From Manduca sexta (Eukaryota; Arthropoda; Insecta; Lepidoptera; Sphingidae): a stretch of DNA of 64,000 nt. The position numbers were made by a program, and so were the translations under genes. Every line of letters begins with the position of its first letter. Within the stretch, counting starts at the first letter, position 1. Under the pieces are notes generated by a model that did no database searches, was not told the DNA's origin, and saw nothing but the letters and a program-made list of their open reading frames with translations. The stretch spans positions 2,356,001 to 2,420,000 of the forward strand of contig NC_051142.1 of assembly GCF_014839805.1 (NCBI RefSeq), given 5' to 3'. Of this stretch, positions 23,336 through 34,030 are shown piece by piece.

Positions 23336-23347
23336 TATAATATAAAT
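23336..23347 (-). promoter_or_regulatory. TATA-like core promoter element upstream of 23262
   Basis: On the minus strand the sequence reads GGGGCGGGGTGATTTATATTATAGAAC. The TATATTATA lies about 75 nt before the ATG of the signal-peptide-like exon, a spacing compatible with a TATA box and a leader of roughly 45 nt. Confidence 0.3.
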
Positions 23348-23399
23348 CACCCCGCCCCGCTTCGGTTCTATCATTAGAGGTCATTAAAGGCGGGCGGGA

Positions 23400-24700
23400 T
23401 GGGCCGAATTACACGCTCTGCCCGTGCGGGCCACAAAAATGCGCCGCGGTCGTTATTCCTAAGACACGTGCTTGGGACCTAGCATGCTTTCGCGTGAAAC
23501 CATCATTGTTGAAGACAGAGCCGAAAATATGCGTTGGGGCCTATTTCACAAGGTTCAAGTAAATGTTATCAGCCACTTAAAGTATAAGACAGTTAATACT
23601 GAATACAGTCTTTTGTTTACCAGTTATTCGGGACCTTGACTTTTGTATTTGACCTACCGATAAATATTGTGAACAGGCCTTTAATAAAATAGACTATTTG
23701 TTATGGTCCTTTACTCGAATTCCTAGTAATTAAATTAAGTGAAGTTTCGTAGAGATCGCAATATCAAAAGAATTTCACTTAACTTCTCTGAAAGCTTTGC
23801 AAATGAGATTATACGGACAAGCTAAAGACGATGACAACCTTAGAAATGAGTCATAATATAACCTAGTGTATCAAGTGTTTGCGTGACTCGCAAAATTACT
23901 TAGACGTCTGGGATCCCTCTGCAATTCTGATGACTGGACCGAAATTACTTTTTTTGGAACGATAAATTTATATATCAATTTGAAAAAAGAACATACATTC
24001 CGCAGATGACTATTTCAATCAACATTTCAATTACAATTTACAGTTCGATTACCACGCTCGTACTTTACGACTTGGCTGAAATTAAATTGATATGCAGACT
24101 AAGATGGTTTGGACAGGCAAATCATCTAAAGATACAGATAAAATACCATTCTATTTCGCAGCTGAGAGAGCTCTTTTATGTCTATACAACAACAATCCGA
24201 GTATGTGGCAGTAGCATACCCATAAAGAGTAATAACTAAAAATTTGAATTATAAAGTTCTATATCATAGCGCTCCTCACCTTGAGACTGAGATGTGGGTT
24301 CATAACGACTGATTGTATTAACTTTGACATCTTTATCAAATATGGCTTACGGTTCCATGAGAGTTAATAAACCTCTAACACTTGTCTTTTAAAAGACTCT
24401 ATCTTTTGATCCTTTATTAGTAGCGCGCCGAAGTTGTCACAGAATATCTGTTTTTATGCTCGCTAAGCAGTAGTTTTAATAATAAAGACAACGTGTTGGA
24501 TACGAAACCCACAGTGAGAGCTCTAACCCCACTTACCCAAATTAATATTATTCCTACAAATTTCAAACTTTTTAATCGAGTTGTCCTTTCATTGTCGACC
24601 TCAGCATAATTGTAGGATCCAATTTATAATACCTAGTCTTGCCATAAATATTGTAATAAAGAAAAAAGAAAATTGTTAACTGCAAATAACATTTATTACT
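23400..24700. other. No gene seen
   Basis: A GC-rich patch around 23385-23470 is followed by AT-rich DNA. Frames at 24006-24239 (plus) and 24572-24784 (minus) have no recognisable content. Confidence 0.35.
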
Positions 24701-24704
24701 TTTA

Positions 24705-25919
24705 CAGTGTGTCAGTTTAATACATAAATATAAAACAATTAAAAATATAAAAAGCTTATTCGAAGTGGTCTCCATTGGCTGCAATACAGTCCTTTAAACG
24801 ATGAGGCCAGTTATCAATAGAAGCACGCACTCTTTCCATGGGAAAATTCTTCACTGCCAATCGTATAGATTGTTTTAGGGACTCCAAATTATCATGGCGT
24901 TTAGAGCAAGCTGTACTCTCTAAAACTGACCACAAATCATAATCCAGCGGATTAAGATCGGGACTAGACGACGGCCAGTCTTCAGCTCTGATGAAGTCCG
25001 AAACGTTCGATTCCAACCAAGACTGCGTGGACCGAGCTTTATGACCCGGCGCCGAGTCTTGCTGGAAGGACCATACTTGGTTATTGAACATGGTGATGTT
25101 AAGGGGCTTAACTACCTTCTCAATTATGGTATCTTGATACACTTGTGCCGATGTTTTGATACCTTTTTCACAAAAATATGGCTCAGTCACTCCTTCATAG
25201 CTAACACCCCACCAAACCATCACTGAAGTCGGATAATGTCCACGTTGCACTCTGTCGACTAATTGGGAAGCTTCCTTAGAGCTTTGAGCATAAATACGGT
25301 CATTTTGTTTGTTAAAATGTTGCTCAATTGTAAAAATTTTCTCATCCGTAAACAAAATTTTTCTGTGACCTCCCTTTGCGTACCGCTTCAGTAGTTGTTT
25401 CGATTTTACCACCCTATTCTTCTTTAAATTATCAGTTAAGAAATGGCCAGTGCGTCTCTTATAGGCTGCAAGTCCTAAGTCATCTTTTAAAATACGCGAC
25501 ATGGTTCTAGGTGCTATCTTCATTTCCCGAGATAAAATCTTTTGCTTTCGGACAGGATTTCTTCGAATTCTTTCCCTTACTGCTTTGACCACCTTTTTCG
25601 TACGAACACTACGTGGACGGCCAGATCTTTTTCTGTCACAAACAGAGGAGGTCTCATTGTACCTATTAATAGCCCGGTACACAAACATTTTACTAATACC
25701 AAGTGTATGGAGAGTTTTAAAAATTGCATTTGGCTCCATACCTACTTTGTGTAATGCTATCACAGCGATTCGGTTCTCTTTATCACCCCACACCATTTTA
25801 ATATCGCAAAATATTTTACAATGTATTGGCGCCAAAATGAGAAAACACAATGAACAATCGTATAAAAATGACAGATTCGAAATTCAAATGTAATATTTTT
25901 TTATAATTAAGTGTAACAG
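24705..25919 (-). mobile_element. maT-type mariner-like transposon (DD37D)
   Basis: TA dinucleotides at 24703-24704 and 25920-25921 flank the element. The left end reads TACAGTGTGTCAGTTTAAT and the inverted right end TACTGTTACACTTAATTAT; these are diverged but alignable short inverted ends, consistent with Tc1/mariner insertion at TA. The size of about 1.2 kb fits the maT family. It holds one uninterrupted transposase frame. Confidence 0.65.
24756..25796 (-). CDS. maT-family (DD37D) Tc1/mariner transposase, open over full length
   Basis: From the Met at 25796 (MVWGDKENR) the protein is 346 residues and has no stop or frameshift; an in-frame Met 18 codons upstream (25850) is also possible, but the downstream one fits family length better. 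Two helix-turn-helix regions (about residues 7-48 and 84-112) flank the GRPR-type AT hook (59-62) and bind the transposon ends. The catalytic triad is D151 (LFTDEK), D247 (FQQDSAPGH) and D285 (SPDLNPLDYDLW). The 37 residues between the last two Asp place it in DD37D/maT and not mariner (DD34D) or Tc1 (DD34E). WWGVS at about 195-199 is also typical. The enzyme cuts and pastes its element at TA sites in the nucleus. All catalytic residues are present, so it may be or recently have been active. Confidence 0.93.
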   Translation of the reverse strand: MVWGDKENRIAVIALHKVGMEPNAIFKTLHTLGISKMFVYRAINRYNETSSVCDRKRSGRPRSVRTKKVVKAVRERIRRNPVRKQKILSREMKIAPRTMSRILKDDLGLAAYKRRTGHFLTDNLKKNRVVKSKQLLKRYAKGGHRKILFTDEKIFTIEQHFNKQNDRIYAQSSKEASQLVDRVQRGHYPTSVMVWWGVSYEGVTEPYFCEKGIKTSAQVYQDTIIEKVVKPLNITMFNNQVWSFQQDSAPGHKARSTQSWLESNVSDFIRAEDWPSSSPDLNPLDYDLWSVLESTACSKRHDNLESLKQSIRLAVKNFPMERVRASIDNWPHRLKDCIAANGDHFE

Positions 25920-25921
25920 TA

Positions 25922-26834
25922 TTTATGGCCAGACTAAGTATATAAACACAATATAATTTCCGAACCAATTTATATTGCAATTTAAATTTAATTTCCTATT
26001 AGAAAGTCGACTAGCTTTGTCTATTATGTCCGCGTCTAGGACATATAGGCGAGATGTCGGTGACCTCACAAGTCTATATTTAGGTACAACATCAATGGCA
26101 CTTTTATTATTTTTATCATAAAACAAATTGGCTGTTTTAATTTCCGGTTAATGCCGAAATGTTATTGCTAAGATAATGACGTTGATTGTTAACAATTTTG
26201 CCAATTACATTGTGCTGGGTTAGTCCCACAAAACAAAAAATTGGGAGGTATTGATAAGAAACGTTCCTACACAGTATTTATAGCGATAAACTTGACCGTA
26301 TTCTTCTCTTTATGAGAATACCGCCAGAAACCTATAGATATTTTTTTTTCGTAAATCTGCACATACCACGTGCTCTAAGCCCATCTCTTGAGATGATGCA
26401 ATGCTGATACTCCAACATCAACACTCTGAGATAACCAAGACTTCTAAATCGGAAAAGGTTTTCTATTTGACTACCAAATTGTAGCTATCTTCACAGAGAA
26501 ATAGCTCCGCGAAATAGCAAAGGAAACATAACATAATACGTGTTATTTTGACTTATGAGAAACCAACATAACCCAACTCTATCGGATCACCTTTCCAACC
26601 CTGCCAATATACTGTATAACAAAATTACTAGCAAATTAAGGTTTCCTTTTTGTATATTCCCCCTTCGCCACTAGCTTTGACATTCTCCAAACCCTTTCAG
26701 ATTAACGGAACTAACTCATTACACCTCTACATGCGTCGGGATACTGAGATGACTCAGCTCTGTGTAATACAATGCTAATCATATTAATGTTATTAATAGT
26801 TGTTAAGGCATTGGTGGAAGCAGTCCTGGATTTG
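25922..26834. other. Region right of maT; one coding-like minus frame (25923-26126)
   Basis: The 67-codon minus frame has a non-random look (DVVPKYRLVRSPTSRLYVLD near its start) and runs to the edge of the maT element. It could be a fragment of a decayed gene or transposon. The remainder, to 26834, is AT-rich with nothing recognised. Confidence 0.3.
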
Positions 26835-27055
26835 TAAATAGGCCGTATAGGCCACGGCCTATGGGCGGCAGCCTCTTAGTGGCGGCAGATTTCAGAGGAC
26901 GCTCACTCGATTTAATTAATCATTCGTTTATTTAACTTAAGTGCCTTCTACAAACAAATGGAAAAATATTAAGTATTTTAGAAAACTACATACATACATA
27001 CATAAATTACGTGGGGCGGCGGAAATAAAGTGGTCTACACTCATAAAAAATATAA
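26835..27055 (-). repeat. Interspersed repeat family H, copy 2 (inverted)
   Basis: Reverse complement of 12915-13130, including 'ggcctatgggcggcagcctc', 'agaggacgctcactcgattt' and 'ggcggcggaaataaagtgg'. It contains a short (ACAT)n run at about 26987-27003. Confidence 0.65.
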
Positions 27056-27552
27056 ATCCAGCACTGGATGGTCGGTACGGTTGAATGTTCGTAATGCGTA
27101 TGATCGTTGGAAATTTAGTAACATCCCTGTTACAGTTCATTTACAAGTAACGGAATTCACAAACCTAAAATTAAAGTACCGCATTTTTATTTCACCCCAT
27201 ACTTTGTATTACCTTACTTAAAAAAGTTATTGCATTGTTCCTCAACGATAACATTTGTTAATAACTGTGAACTAAAATTCACATCTAAACCATTAATTTA
27301 ACAACAGTGTATCACTTTCACCAAGAATGGTAGGTATTCTGATTGCAACAAAACAAGTATAGAAAGTTCATAAACCGACTGTTATATTCTTGTTTTGACT
27401 TGTGTAAAATCAACTAAACAAAAAAATATCTAAATGCATTTCTTTCAACAACATTGTAGAACTCTGAATTTTTAAAAAACATTATGACTACGCAAATGAA
27501 GGCTTCGAAAATTGGACTCTAAAGGGATAAAAATTAATTTCATGATATATTA

Positions 27553-27755
27553 TGTTTGGGGACGGTAGGAAATATTTTATATCCGCCCGGTTAGCGACCG
27601 CCATTCACAGGGAGTTAAAACCCGCCATAGTGGCCGACGTAAGTGTGTCGCGTTCCAGAATCACCCTGTGTATATCCGGTTCCAGCAGGCCGGCATAATT
27701 GTGTCGACTGTTGAGGGGTAATCATCTCTCGTCAGTCGACATTCTATTGAACCCC
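27553..27755 (-). repeat. Interspersed repeat family D (minus orientation)
   Basis: 'ggaaatattttatatccgcc', 'tgtgtatatccggttcc', 'gccggcataattgtgtcgac' and 'atcatctctcgtcagtcgac' are the reverse complement of the 11601-11815 repeat. Confidence 0.7.
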
Positions 27756-28173
27756 CCTCCTCTATCACAAATAGCGCACATTAATTTCCTACAGTATTTA
27801 GTGCATTCGTTACAAATATAATCATGGATGCAACTCATTTTACATTCAACCTTACCATTACTTTGATCTGCCTCTATAAAAAAAACACATTGGTCTCAAC
27901 TGGTAATAAAACTAAGACTAGAATATCTTAGACCACCTATTTCATGGAAAAAAAGGTAAAACATAATAAAGTTTTATTATTTTCTCACACATTTAATGCT
28001 ACACCAATTAACTTTGTAGGAATGCAATGAACTCAGAACAATGACTTTAACACTATTACATGGAATTCATACAAATTACTGTGCAAATTTTTATAACTGA
28101 CAAGAATGATTCCATTCTGAATTATGATGCTCAGTACTATTGCTATGCAAAAATAAAGTACTGAAATGTTAAT

Positions 28174-28278
28174 ACTTTGTAATTCAAGTTAAATGGTGTT
28201 TCTACAGTTTATAGGCAGTTCTATGGCTTACCATCAGGCGAATGGCAAGCTTGTCACATCATTCAAAGCAATAAAAAA
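28174..28278 (+). repeat. Interspersed repeat family C fragment with A tail
   Basis: 'ctttgtaattcaagttaaat', 'ggtgtttctacag', 'cttaccatcaggcgaatggc' and 'caaagcaataaaaaaaatt' match the 3' part of 51610-51945. Confidence 0.6.
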
Positions 28279-30660
28279 AATTAAAATAGTCAGTGTTTAG
28301 TAATTACCATAATACTCAATATCAAAGTTTATACAAAAGAACAACGAGAAGACAACCTGTATTTTTTAAAGTCCAGTGTAAATGAAACTGCATCGAACTT
28401 GATAGTAAGCGAAATGACATTCAGATACAATATCCAATAGCAGCAGACCATTAACTTATTCCATTCAACACATTTTGATCACCAAATCCTTGAAACTGGA
28501 AGACATAGATGTGTTTAAATTATGTTCCACGGTTTGATTAGTATATCTGGTGGCATTTAATATTATCAAGCATTCTAAATACTTGATTCATCAATTTATT
28601 GTGATGTAGAGCCCTTCACACTATGTGGACTAAGAAGGTCCATGAGCAATATCAAGTAAAACATATTTGTTAACCATTTTTTTTAGTTATTAAGCATAAT
28701 ATAGTTATTGATAAAAGTTGCCTTTTGTGGTGGAACATGCATATTATAAAAACTGTCATCTGTAATTTGACTGCTGTGTTAAAACAATTTTAGACAATTT
28801 TATTTAAGTAAAAAAGTCAACATTAAAAAAATCCTTGAAGAAAACTGAAGATATGAGATTTTTTATTTGATAAATAATACTTAGCATGTTTGTAAAAAGC
28901 TATCAATTATTATTTTTGTTTTTAGAAATTTGTTTTGTGAAACCACTGTTTGTAACTGTAAGCACTATGTAAATTTTCAATTAAAACTTATTATTATTAA
29001 ATAAAAAACATTTGTCAGTAGCATGACTGAACATCAGGGAAATTTAAAAATGTTTTGATAAAGGGTCAATTCAATATTTACTTTTTAGGGCAGATACACA
29101 CTAACCACCACATATGAAGCCTGACAATAATCCTAGTTTTCTGTCTGACGAAAAATATCAAATCAACCCTGAACTGACTTGACATCAAGTAATAGACCAA
29201 CAAGTGGCCTCCACAAATAAGCAGTAAGTAAACATTTTACTAGAAAAAAAAATGGAATGAAAAACTTAGAATGATTATGATTCCAAAATAATTGAATGCA
29301 AATAGCGTCTGTTGCGTCATATTAAGTTTATTACTTACTTACAGCAAACTACAACACATATCGAGAGATAATTACACTAGGCAGGACCTACCAACCTCGT
29401 TTTAACATGAGAACGACCTACATTGTCTAAAAAAATATTTTTTGTGCGACAAGATTTACGTTCACTATAAATAAACTTTTGAATAGATTATTCTTATAAT
29501 TCTATATATTGTGAGCGAACTTACCGAATTTCTTTACTGTCGCATCTAATTCTGGTGATTTTGGATACCCTTTGTGTTACAAATATATTTTATTGCTAAA
29601 ATATAAGGTCTCTGAATCAGTCTTTCGCAAGCACGTCTTTTTACATCACAATTATAATTTATTCAGGAAATTGTCACATCCACACGCATACATTTATCAT
29701 CCACAAATTTATCGAATTATTTCATTGGAAATACCAAATTTCTCGTAAATAATACACGAAATTGAACGCAAAACAACACAGCACAACCATGCAACGTCAA
29801 AGAAAAGTATACCGTATCGCGGTTGATTCTGCTCTCGACAATTTATTTTGATTTTACGTAGCTACATCAAGCCGTGAATATTATCTGTGGTGAGCGTGAG
29901 ATAGATGAGCAGATATTGGGTATGGTGACGCATGTTAGAAAAAGACAGATATAATTCGTTCAACGTGTATTCAACGGTTCGTTCGTTAGTTCCATGACAT
30001 TTGACTTGTGTATTAGGGTGTGTTTATACCAATTCAGTAAATAGCTAAGTCAAAACATAAATGATGACGTCATTTATTAGTGTAGCTTCAAATATAGAAG
30101 ACTGTGATTGCCTGTAAATGAGAGAGTATTATAAGATAGTGTAAATGTTTTTATAAAAATAAATTCCAAGCGATCTTACTGCCTTAAATTATGATATCGT
30201 TAGATGGTACAGTCTGAACAAACCTTAATATTATTTTACGCTATGCTACCAACCTACAGATAAACCGATTCCGCACGCATAGTCCATTTTACGTAGAATA
30301 GCTTAAAGGATTCATACTTAACAAATCCGTAAAATAAATTTAGGTTATCAACGTGAATTTATTTCTTACTGAGAATCTCGGAAGTTTTTTTCCTGTTTTC
30401 TTATTTCTTAACACATTTAAAGAAAATTAAAAAAAGAAACTAAATCAATAGAACGGTGAATATGCGTATTTGGCATACCTAAAAAATATAAAAACTTATA
30501 ATAATTATTTTAAAACTGATTTTTATAAGCTTTTAGTTTAAATTATTGCATATGTTTTGTATGTTTCGAAAACCCAAGATGATTATCATCACAAATGAAA
30601 CAACGTAATTAATCGAAGTGTCATAAATCATAATGATTAATCGTAAAACCCGGGGTATAT
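28279..30660. other. Repeat-poor AT-rich stretch; one possible 5' splice site at 29525
   Basis: No copy of any repeat family found elsewhere in the window is visible here. On the minus strand a CAGTAAAGAAATTCG followed by GTAAGT (donor at 29524-29519) could end a noncoding first exon. No coding frame is convincing. Confidence 0.3.
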
Positions 30661-30806
30661 TTTTAACCTCTGTATTTATTGTTATATTACAATTTCGTGT
30701 GCTTATACAATTGTGTGATTACTGTTCATTAAGCACTAATACAAATGTACTAACTTATATATAGAACTAATACAATGATACGAACTTATTTACTAAATAC
30801 AATACT

Positions 30807-31060
30807 TTGTTGGCGGTGGCCATCATCCGTTTGCCCTTATACCTCTTCGGGTTCCGCACTGTGCGTGGTGCCGAAGGATTACCCGTGCACATGCAGCCTC
30901 CGAAGTCCGTTGGACAGAAAATAGTTTCCTATCCCTATCCTGCTAAGAACCCCAGGTCGAAGAACGCCGCTGTTTTGGTCGCTGAGTCTCTTAAGTGTCC
31001 CCAGATCTCGTTGCGACTGCAGAAGGGTGCCGGACGATGGTCTGCTCAACTTTAAACATA
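30807..31060 (-). repeat. GC-rich coding-like block, probably LINE-derived
   Basis: GC content jumps here. Both strands have open frames (plus 30807-31055, minus 30879-31106), neither recognisable. On the minus strand it follows the decayed LINE ORF1, so it may be the 3' remnant of the same element after loss of ORF2. A separate repeat cannot be excluded. Confidence 0.35.
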
Positions 31061-31164
31061 ATTTAAAAACGAATACATACCAGATAATTAAAATGAAATA
31101 AAGCACTTAGTGTCTATGCGGTATTGTCTGTTCACTGAATTATATAAGTTTGGCTTCTTCCGAG

Positions 31165-32227
31165 GAGTGATGTGGTAGTCAATGGGTCACTGGCCATAAT
31201 TCACGCGGGCCAGTATGTCCGCCCTTATTTTCCTGATGACCGGACATTTATTGGATGTGGTGGTGTGGTTTGTGTTGACCGTTTAACCGCGTCTTTTGTT
31301 GTTGATGGTGCAGTTGTGACACTTGGCTGTAGTGGTGTTGTTGCGGAATCTGATGGTCATATCGTCTTTATTCTTGTAGGCGTTCGCTATTGTTGGGTTT
31401 TGGCCGAGGATGATTTCGATCAGTTCGGTTTCTTTGGTGTCTTTGGTGATGCCCTTTAGGAGCACCATCGGCTCGAGCTTTTTCGCAGATTCGGCCGTTA
31501 GGTTCTTGCTGGCTTTTATTTTCTTTAGGGTTTCGTCGCGTTGTTCCGGGGTGTCGAATTCGATCCTGACTTTGTTTCCAGCGATAGGTTTGACTTTGGT
31601 TGGGGCGTAGCCGGTGCCGCGGAACGTCAGTCTCGGAGTTAGTAGGGGCAATGATGAGCGCGGGTTTGTTGGCAAGGGTGTCTTTCGTTGCGGAGGTGTT
31701 TTTGCTGCCCTTGGTGTTGGAGTTGGTTACGGCGGCTGCATATGTTTGTATGGGTGCGCTGGTAGTAGGCGTATACCTGGCCATTCCTTCTTGTACTGCT
31801 TGTTTTACCGTTGTTGTTATGATATCCTAGGTGTTTTGTCTCAGGGCTTGGTTGATGCTGTGGATCGTTTCTTTCATCTTGGTTTGGGTTTTTAGTTCCT
31901 GTATTATGGTGGAGATGTTATTGGCGCGTACTATTATACCTTTTTTTCTTTCCGCAGTGACGCTTTTCCCCCGTTTACGATGAGGTCTATTATTTGAGCT
32001 GCTGCATCCTCGATGCTTTTGAGGTATCTGCCAGTTTTTTGTAGTCGTCTTCCGTCTTTTCTTCTCTGTTGTTAGGTTTAATCGGGGCATAGTCTTGTTG
32101 TTTTTCGCTGTTAGATTTGTTGTTTCTTCTTTTAGCTGTTATTTGCAGCCATGAATGGGAAGAATTTGTCTGGTATTTCTTCATCGTCGGTTGTGTAGTA
32201 ATCTGCTTCGTCGTAGTCACTGCTCAT
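31165..32227 (-). pseudogene. Decayed LINE (non-LTR retrotransposon) ORF1 / gag-like protein
   Basis: The minus strand reads as one ORF1 broken by several frame changes and stops. It begins at an ATG at 32227 (MSSDYDEADYYTTDDEE), passes a lysine/threonine-rich region and a coiled-coil-like stretch (NNISTIIQELKTQTKMKE, about 31950-31897), then an IQTYAAAVT block near 31730. An RRM-like core follows at 31640-31330 (KVRIEFDTPEQRDETL, then MVLLKGITKDTKETELIE). It ends with a degraded Cys/His zinc-knuckle zone containing AKCHNC and KCPVIRKIRADILARVNYGQ. This order is that of gag-like ORF1 proteins in R1/I/Jockey-superfamily LINEs, which coat the element RNA. No reverse transcriptase follows. The copy is dead. 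Confidence 0.7.
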
Positions 32228-32384
32228 GGGTTCGGTTTGGTATGATTGGTGAGTTGCAAATTAAGCAACCAAGTCCAGCCGCGGTGTTTGCAAGATTTCC
32301 CCTATCTCCATTCACTGCAACCCGAGTGTGTTTGTTGCACTGTCACAATAACTGTCACTTCACTTCACTCACAACGCATCTGCA

Positions 32385-32850
32385 CGGGGTCGGTGCAGAT
32401 AAATCTGCATGCAGACTAATCTGCATGCATGTTAGCGTGCAGATTGGTGCAGATTAGCTCCTATGCAGTTTGGTGCAGTTTGATGCAGTTTCATGCCGTT
32501 TTGTGCAGATTGGGTAATGTGCAGTTTGGTGCAGTTTGCCTTTAAGCAGTTTGGTGTCGTTTCATGCAGTTTAATGCAGTTTCGTGCAGGTGCAGTTTGG
32601 TGCAGTTTCATGCAGTTTGATACAGTTTCGTGCAGATTTGTCTTTATGCAGTTTCGTGCAGATAAGGTAAATCTGCATGCAGTTTGGTGCAGATAAGGTA
32701 AATCTGCCTGCAGTTTGGTGCCGTTTGATGCAGATTAGTTCAAACTGACTGCCGTTTCATGCAGTTTAGGTGGTTCTGCATACAGCTTGATGATGTTCCG
32801 TGCAGATTGCAAATTGTCTTCATGCAGTTTCGTGCCGTCTGCACATTTTC
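32385..32850. repeat. Degenerate GCAGTTT minisatellite
   Basis: Several dozen imperfect units of about 10-11 bp (TGCAGTTTGG, TGCAGTTTCA, TGCAGTTTCG, TGCAGATTGG types) are interrupted by spacers such as 'gataaggtaaatctgca'. It lies immediately on the 5' side of the minus-strand LINE ORF1 start, where the promoter/5' UTR of such an element would be. The 67-codon plus frame inside is a repeat artefact. Confidence 0.8.
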
Positions 32851-33668
32851 TATTGTTCACTGCGGAGCGACAGTAAAACGCTGTTGCTTCCTCGGTATTC
32901 GGCGCCACTCCTAATCGCACCTATTGAGAAACATTTTGTAACAAATTAGTTTCGCAGGAACGGAACTTGAATTTTTGCACCACTCAAACGTATTTTAGTA
33001 TTGTCGCTAGTCCAAAAACCTTGTGATGCCTGGTGGCCAAATGTTTATATGTCTTGGGGCTCTAAATAAGGCAAGAAAGCATCACAGTGACCATGATCGC
33101 ACATGGGAAGTAGACAGTAAGAGTGAAATAATTTCAAATTATGTGAATTATACTAAAATATGTTCTCATTAGTTTAATTTATGTATTAATAAATATCTAA
33201 ACTATTCTATTTCCGCAACCTCGTGATCAAAATTTAATTCTTCAAGCGTATTTTTTAATAATTCGAAGAGTTATATCAAAATAAGGGGAAAGGTACTATC
33301 TCAATAGTAAGAAGATATTGAATTTTTTTGAAGATATTTCATTATTATTAGTAAGTATTTTTAAAACAGATATTTTGCAACAAATAGAAGATTAAGAACA
33401 AGTAAGTAAATCCATAAACCACCATAAACTGGTAGATAAATATTAATAAATAATAAATATGTTCTTTTCGCTGCGCCGCGCAAACTGCACATATTCAAAT
33501 CGCTTAGGTGTTTTTTTCTTAAAACGCGGAAAACATAATTTTATAAAAACTACCCACCATTGTTTCCGAAATTCGTTAAATAATCAATAATGGCATAAGC
33601 TATAGAATATTATTTTTCTCAATTTTATACTGAGTATTTAAAACAAAATTATTAATCTTTGTACTTAA
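32851..33668. other. No gene seen
   Basis: AT-rich DNA between the minisatellite and the palindrome, with no repeat family or open frame recognised. Confidence 0.4.
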
Positions 33669-34026
33669 GGCGATACCTCAAGGTCCATTTTCATACATTT
33701 TGTTTCGGCTTTAATCTGGGTAACTAAACAAGTATTGGCAAGTAAAGAATTTAAATTCACGTCTAGTTAGTGATTAGTTCTCGCAGTTGAAAGAAAAATG
33801 TAAAAATAATTAATAATCATGGATATTTCTGCCTTTAAAATTTCGTCATATTAAATTTTAAAGGCCGAAATATCCATGATTATTAATTATTTTTACATTT
33901 TTCTTCAACTGCGAGAACTAATCACTAACTAGACGTGAATTTAAATTCTTTACTTGCCAATACTTGTTTAATTACCCAGATTAAAGCCGAAACAAAATGT
34001 ATGAAAATGGACCTTGAGGTATCGCC
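33669..34026. mobile_element. Near-perfect palindromic MITE flanked by TTAA (copy 1)
   Basis: TTAA lies on both sides (33665-33668 and 34027-34030). The element begins GGCGATACCTCAAGG and ends with its reverse complement. The two arms pair over almost the whole length, leaving only a small centre around 'cgtcatatt'. A second copy sits at 60702-61057. TTAA duplication is the hallmark of piggyBac-superfamily insertion. No coding capacity. Confidence 0.8.
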
Positions 34027-34030
34027 TTAA

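Noticed and set aside
25041..25893. Plus-strand frames over the maT region
   Set aside because: They are shadows of the minus-strand transposase.
31172..31895. Several plus-strand open frames rich in V, G and F
   Set aside because: They are the opposite strand of the decayed LINE ORF1.
32493..32696. Plus frame encoding repeats of FMQF/SLMQF type
   Set aside because: It is a direct translation of the GCAGTTT minisatellite.
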